Source of the DNA: Flavobacteriaceae bacterium
Lineage (GTDB): Bacteria > Bacteroidota > Bacteroidia > Flavobacteriales > Flavobacteriaceae
Length of the DNA: 64,000 bases
Direction: 5' to 3'
NCBI GenBank assembly: GCA_014075215.1
Contig: CP046177.1
Coordinates: 558,001 to 622,000, forward strand
The notes under the pieces were generated by a model. The model saw only the letters and a list, made by a program, of their open reading frames with translations. It was not told where the DNA came from and did not search any database. Positions 61,566 to 64,000 of this stretch are shown here, piece after piece; position 1 is the stretch's first letter, and every line of letters begins with the position of its first letter. Position numbers and translations under genes: made by a program.

Positions 61566-64000
61566 TTATCCTACTATATTAACAATTTTTCCAGGGACTA
61601 CGATCACTTTTTTAGGAATACTCCCCTGCAATTGCATCTGTGTTTTTTCATAAGCCATTACCGTTTTTTCAATTTCCGCTTTACTCATCTCTAATGGTAG
61701 TTCCAGCGTAAATCGCATTTTCCCGTTAAATGCTATTGGGTATATTTTTGTATTCTCTGCCAGATATTTTTCTTCAAAAACAGGAAATATAGCTGTGGAA
61801 ACAGATGTGGTATACCCTAGTTTTTCCCATAACTCTTCTGCAATATGTGGTGCATAGGGAGAAATTAAAATCAAAAGCGGTTCTAAAATGGCTCGCTTAT
61901 TACATTTTTGAACAGTTAATTCATTTACGGCAATCATAAAAGTAGAAACGGATGTATTGAATGAAAAATGTTCAATGTCTTTCTCTACTTTTTTGATAGT
62001 TTTGTGTAATATCTTTAGTTCGTCTTTGGTAGGTGCTACATCTGAAATATTTAGTTTACTTTCCCGCCCTTCTTCAGAAGAAAAATAAAATAGTTTCCAC
62101 AATTTCTTTAAAAATGAATGTGCACCAGAAATTCCTGAGGTTTTCCATGGTTTAGATTGCTCTAATGGGCCTAGAAACATTTCAAATAAGCGTAAAGAAT
62201 CTGCTCCGTACTCCTTGCAAATGTTATCTGGGTTGACAACATTGTATTTGGACTTAGACATTTTTTCGACTTCGCGAGAAACTTTAAATGTGCCATCTAA
62301 TGAGAAAAAATTAGTGTTTTTAAAATCAGTATTTAATAATTCGTTTTTAAACTTCTCTACATTTAATTCATCTGAAGCATTAACTAATGAAACATCAATA
62401 TGAGTTTTATAGTGAGAAAAAGTTAAAGGCATCGACATTGGTTCAATATAATTTTCAATACTAAGTTCTTGAATTTCTTTTTTTATTGGATTATAAATTA
62501 CTCCGAAAATTTTATTGAGGATTTCATTATGTTTTTTATCATCTTCATTAATCGGGTTTGAAATAAGTTTTGTTGTATATTTTATCAAATCACTTGAAAA
62601 AGCATATTCTTTTACTAATTTACACTTCTCTTTAACCTTCTTTACCTTGTCCCTATCTTCCTTAGAAGGATTTCCTTTAGTGGCTAAAATTATTCCTAAC
62701 CTGTGCACAAAAGCACTCGTCCCCAAAATCATTCCTTGATTGATCAATTTTTTGGCAAATTCATCTACAGGAACGCATCCTTTATCAAACAGAAATTTTT
62801 GCCAGAAACGCGCATATAGTAAATGTCCTGTTGCGTGCTCAGCCCCTCCGATATACAGGTCTACCTGTTTCCAGTAGTCCAGCGCTTCCCGGGATGCGAT
62901 CTCATTTTCATTGTGCGGGTCCATATAGCGATTAAAATAATAGGAGCTTCCTGCCCACCCAGGCATGGTATTCAGTTCTAACGGGAAAACGGTTTCATGG
63001 TCAATCTTCTCGTTTTCAACTACAGTATTGGTCTTTGTGTCCCATGCCCAAACCGTTGCATTTCCCAAGGGAGGCTGCCCGTCTTCGGTAGGTAAATAGT
63101 TGTCTACTTCGGGCAGGACTAGGGGCAGATGTTCGTCGGCAATCATTTGCGGCATGCCGTCTACATAGTAGACAGGAAAGGGTTCTCCCCAATACCGCTG
63201 TCTGCTAAAAACAGCATCGCGTAACCTGTAATTTGTTTTTCCATAGCCTGTTCCGCTTTTTTCCAGTTCATAAATCACGGTTTTTGTCGCTTCCTTATAG
63301 GACAATCCGTTTAAAAAATCGGAATTGGCAATGATCGTTTTTTCTTTATCTGCGAAAGCTTCTTCGGAGATATCAACATCTTTGAAAATATTGGGAATAT
63401 CAATTTTAAAATGTCTGGCAAAATCATAGTCGCGCTGATCTCCGCACGGAACAGCCATTACGGCTCCTGTTCCATAGCTTGCCAGGACATAATCTCCAAT
63501 CCAGACAGGGATTTTCACTCCGGAAAAAGGGTGGACGGCATAGGTTCCCGTAAAAACTCCCGAAATAGTTTTTACGTCTGCCATACGCTCGCGTTCGGAG
63601 CGTTTTGCGGTGGTTTGTATATAGGCTTCAACAACTGATTTTTGAGCTTCGGTTGTAATTTTTGGTACTAATTCGTGCTCCGGGGCCAGGGTCATAAAAC
63701 TCGCTCCAAAAATGGTATCGGGCCTGGTGGTAAAAACGGAGATTTTAGCTGTTGAGTTTTGAACTTCGAATGTTATCATGGCTCCCTGCGAGCGGCCAAT
63801 CCAGTTCATTTGAGTATCTTTTAACGGTTGGGGCCAGTCGATCGTATGCAATCCGTTTAATAAACGCTTTGCATAGGCGGAAATTCGCATGGACCATTGG
63901 GTCATTTTTTTGCGAACTACCGGATGCCCTCCGCGTTCCGAAACTCCATTGACAATTTCATCATTGGCTAAAACGGTTCCTAATGCCGGACACCAATTGA
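61566..64000 (-). CDS. leuS: Leucyl-tRNA synthetase (N-terminus beyond window)
   Basis: The frame runs off the window at 64000, so about 150 N-terminal residues including the HIGH motif are not visible. Seen: CP1 editing domain (VFTTRPDTIFGASFMTLAPEHE, GTGAVMAVPCGDQRDYDFARHF), YWKQVDLYIGGAEHATGHLLYARFW, the KMSKS loop in VEKMSKSKYNVVNPD and the anticodon-binding part. Charges tRNA-Leu. An extra Lys/Glu/Ile-rich segment of about 95 residues (62420-62705) precedes the KMSKS region where family members I remember have about 25. Confidence 0.93.
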   Translation of the reverse strand, partial: NWCPALGTVLANDEIVNGVSERGGHPVVRKKMTQWSMRISAYAKRLLNGLHTIDWPQPLKDTQMNWIGRSQGAMITFEVQNSTAKISVFTTRPDTIFGASFMTLAPEHELVPKITTEAQKSVVEAYIQTTAKRSERERMADVKTISGVFTGTYAVHPFSGVKIPVWIGDYVLASYGTGAVMAVPCGDQRDYDFARHFKIDIPNIFKDVDISEEAFADKEKTIIANSDFLNGLSYKEATKTVIYELEKSGTGYGKTNYRLRDAVFSRQRYWGEPFPVYYVDGMPQMIADEHLPLVLPEVDNYLPTEDGQPPLGNATVWAWDTKTNTVVENEKIDHETVFPLELNTMPGWAGSSYYFNRYMDPHNENEIASREALDYWKQVDLYIGGAEHATGHLLYARFWQKFLFDKGCVPVDEFAKKLINQGMILGTSAFVHRLGIILATKGNPSKEDRDKVKKVKEKCKLVKEYAFSSDLIKYTTKLISNPINEDDKKHNEILNKIFGVIYNPIKKEIQELSIENYIEPMSMPLTFSHYKTHIDVSLVNASDELNVEKFKNELLNTDFKNTNFFSLDGTFKVSREVEKMSKSKYNVVNPDNICKEYGADSLRLFEMFLGPLEQSKPWKTSGISGAHSFLKKLWKLFYFSSEEGRESKLNISDVAPTKDELKILHKTIKKVEKDIEHFSFNTSVSTFMIAVNELTVQKCNKRAILEPLLILISPYAPHIAEELWEKLGYTTSVSTAIFPVFEEKYLAENTKIYPIAFNGKMRFTLELPLEMSKAEIEKTVMAYEKTQMQLQGSIPKKVIVVPGKIVNIVG

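Overview
The window is AT-rich DNA from a member of the Bacteroidota, most likely a marine Flavobacteriia (Flavobacteriaceae-like). Supporting signs are a type IX secretion (T9SS) type A sorting domain, SpvB/FG-GAP/YD-repeat proteins, lipoproteins with short signal peptides ending in SCS or AGC, TAnnTTTG-type promoter -7 boxes, HU-CCDC81/SPOR and head-GIN (DUF2807) proteins, and an ISAon1/ISAs1/ISKra4/IS110 transposon set. No rRNA, tRNA or CRISPR array was seen.

Layout. 1-6.6 kb (minus) is an RHS operon: a frameshifted coiled-coil protein, a small YD/T9SS-CTD protein, and a giant SpvB-VCBS-YD protein whose C-terminus lies outside the window. 6.9-9.6 kb holds small envelope or unknown genes, several frameshifted, and an IS1595-type MITE. 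9.9-13.3 kb is a TonB-dependent receptor operon, possibly for a metal. 13.7-18.1 kb is a peptidase operon (metallo-beta-lactamase fold, subtilase, M1). 18.1-19.5 kb is a MITE plus a complete ISAs1 element. yebC and an acyl-CoA carboxylase beta subunit follow. 22.1-26.2 kb is ISAon1-like DNA, a broken LAS-type peptidase and an IS4 element that truncates a DoxX/DUF2071/methyltransferase operon. 28.4-35.7 kb is an array of orphan RHS C-terminal modules with candidate partner genes, one of them split by an ISKra4 element. 35.9-37.2 kb is an IS110 element with a structured leader that fits a bridge RNA. 37.2-40.1 kb is a scar of an integrated element: a GC-rich stretch, an integrase remnant, IS3 and a truncated J-domain gene.

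40.1-51.7 kb is a defence island. A controller/REase/fused methylase-specificity restriction system is followed by a controller/Res/Mod type III system whose Mod gene carries an in-frame stop. A small membrane module and a DUF4160/DUF2442 pair complete it. Bulged imperfect palindromes of one family punctuate the island, and a perfect 27-bp inverted repeat brackets the type III system. 51.9-64 kb returns to conserved genes: polA, acyl-CoA thioesterase, SPOR protein, dprA, tatA, DUF2807, rnr and leuS.

A theme of the window is reading-frame damage (about ten frameshifts or stops, several in A/T tracts) confined to accessory genes, while long core ORFs are intact. That pattern favours decay or phase switching over uniform sequencing error, although read-level checks are needed. 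Gene functions are assigned from remembered family motifs; no database search was run.
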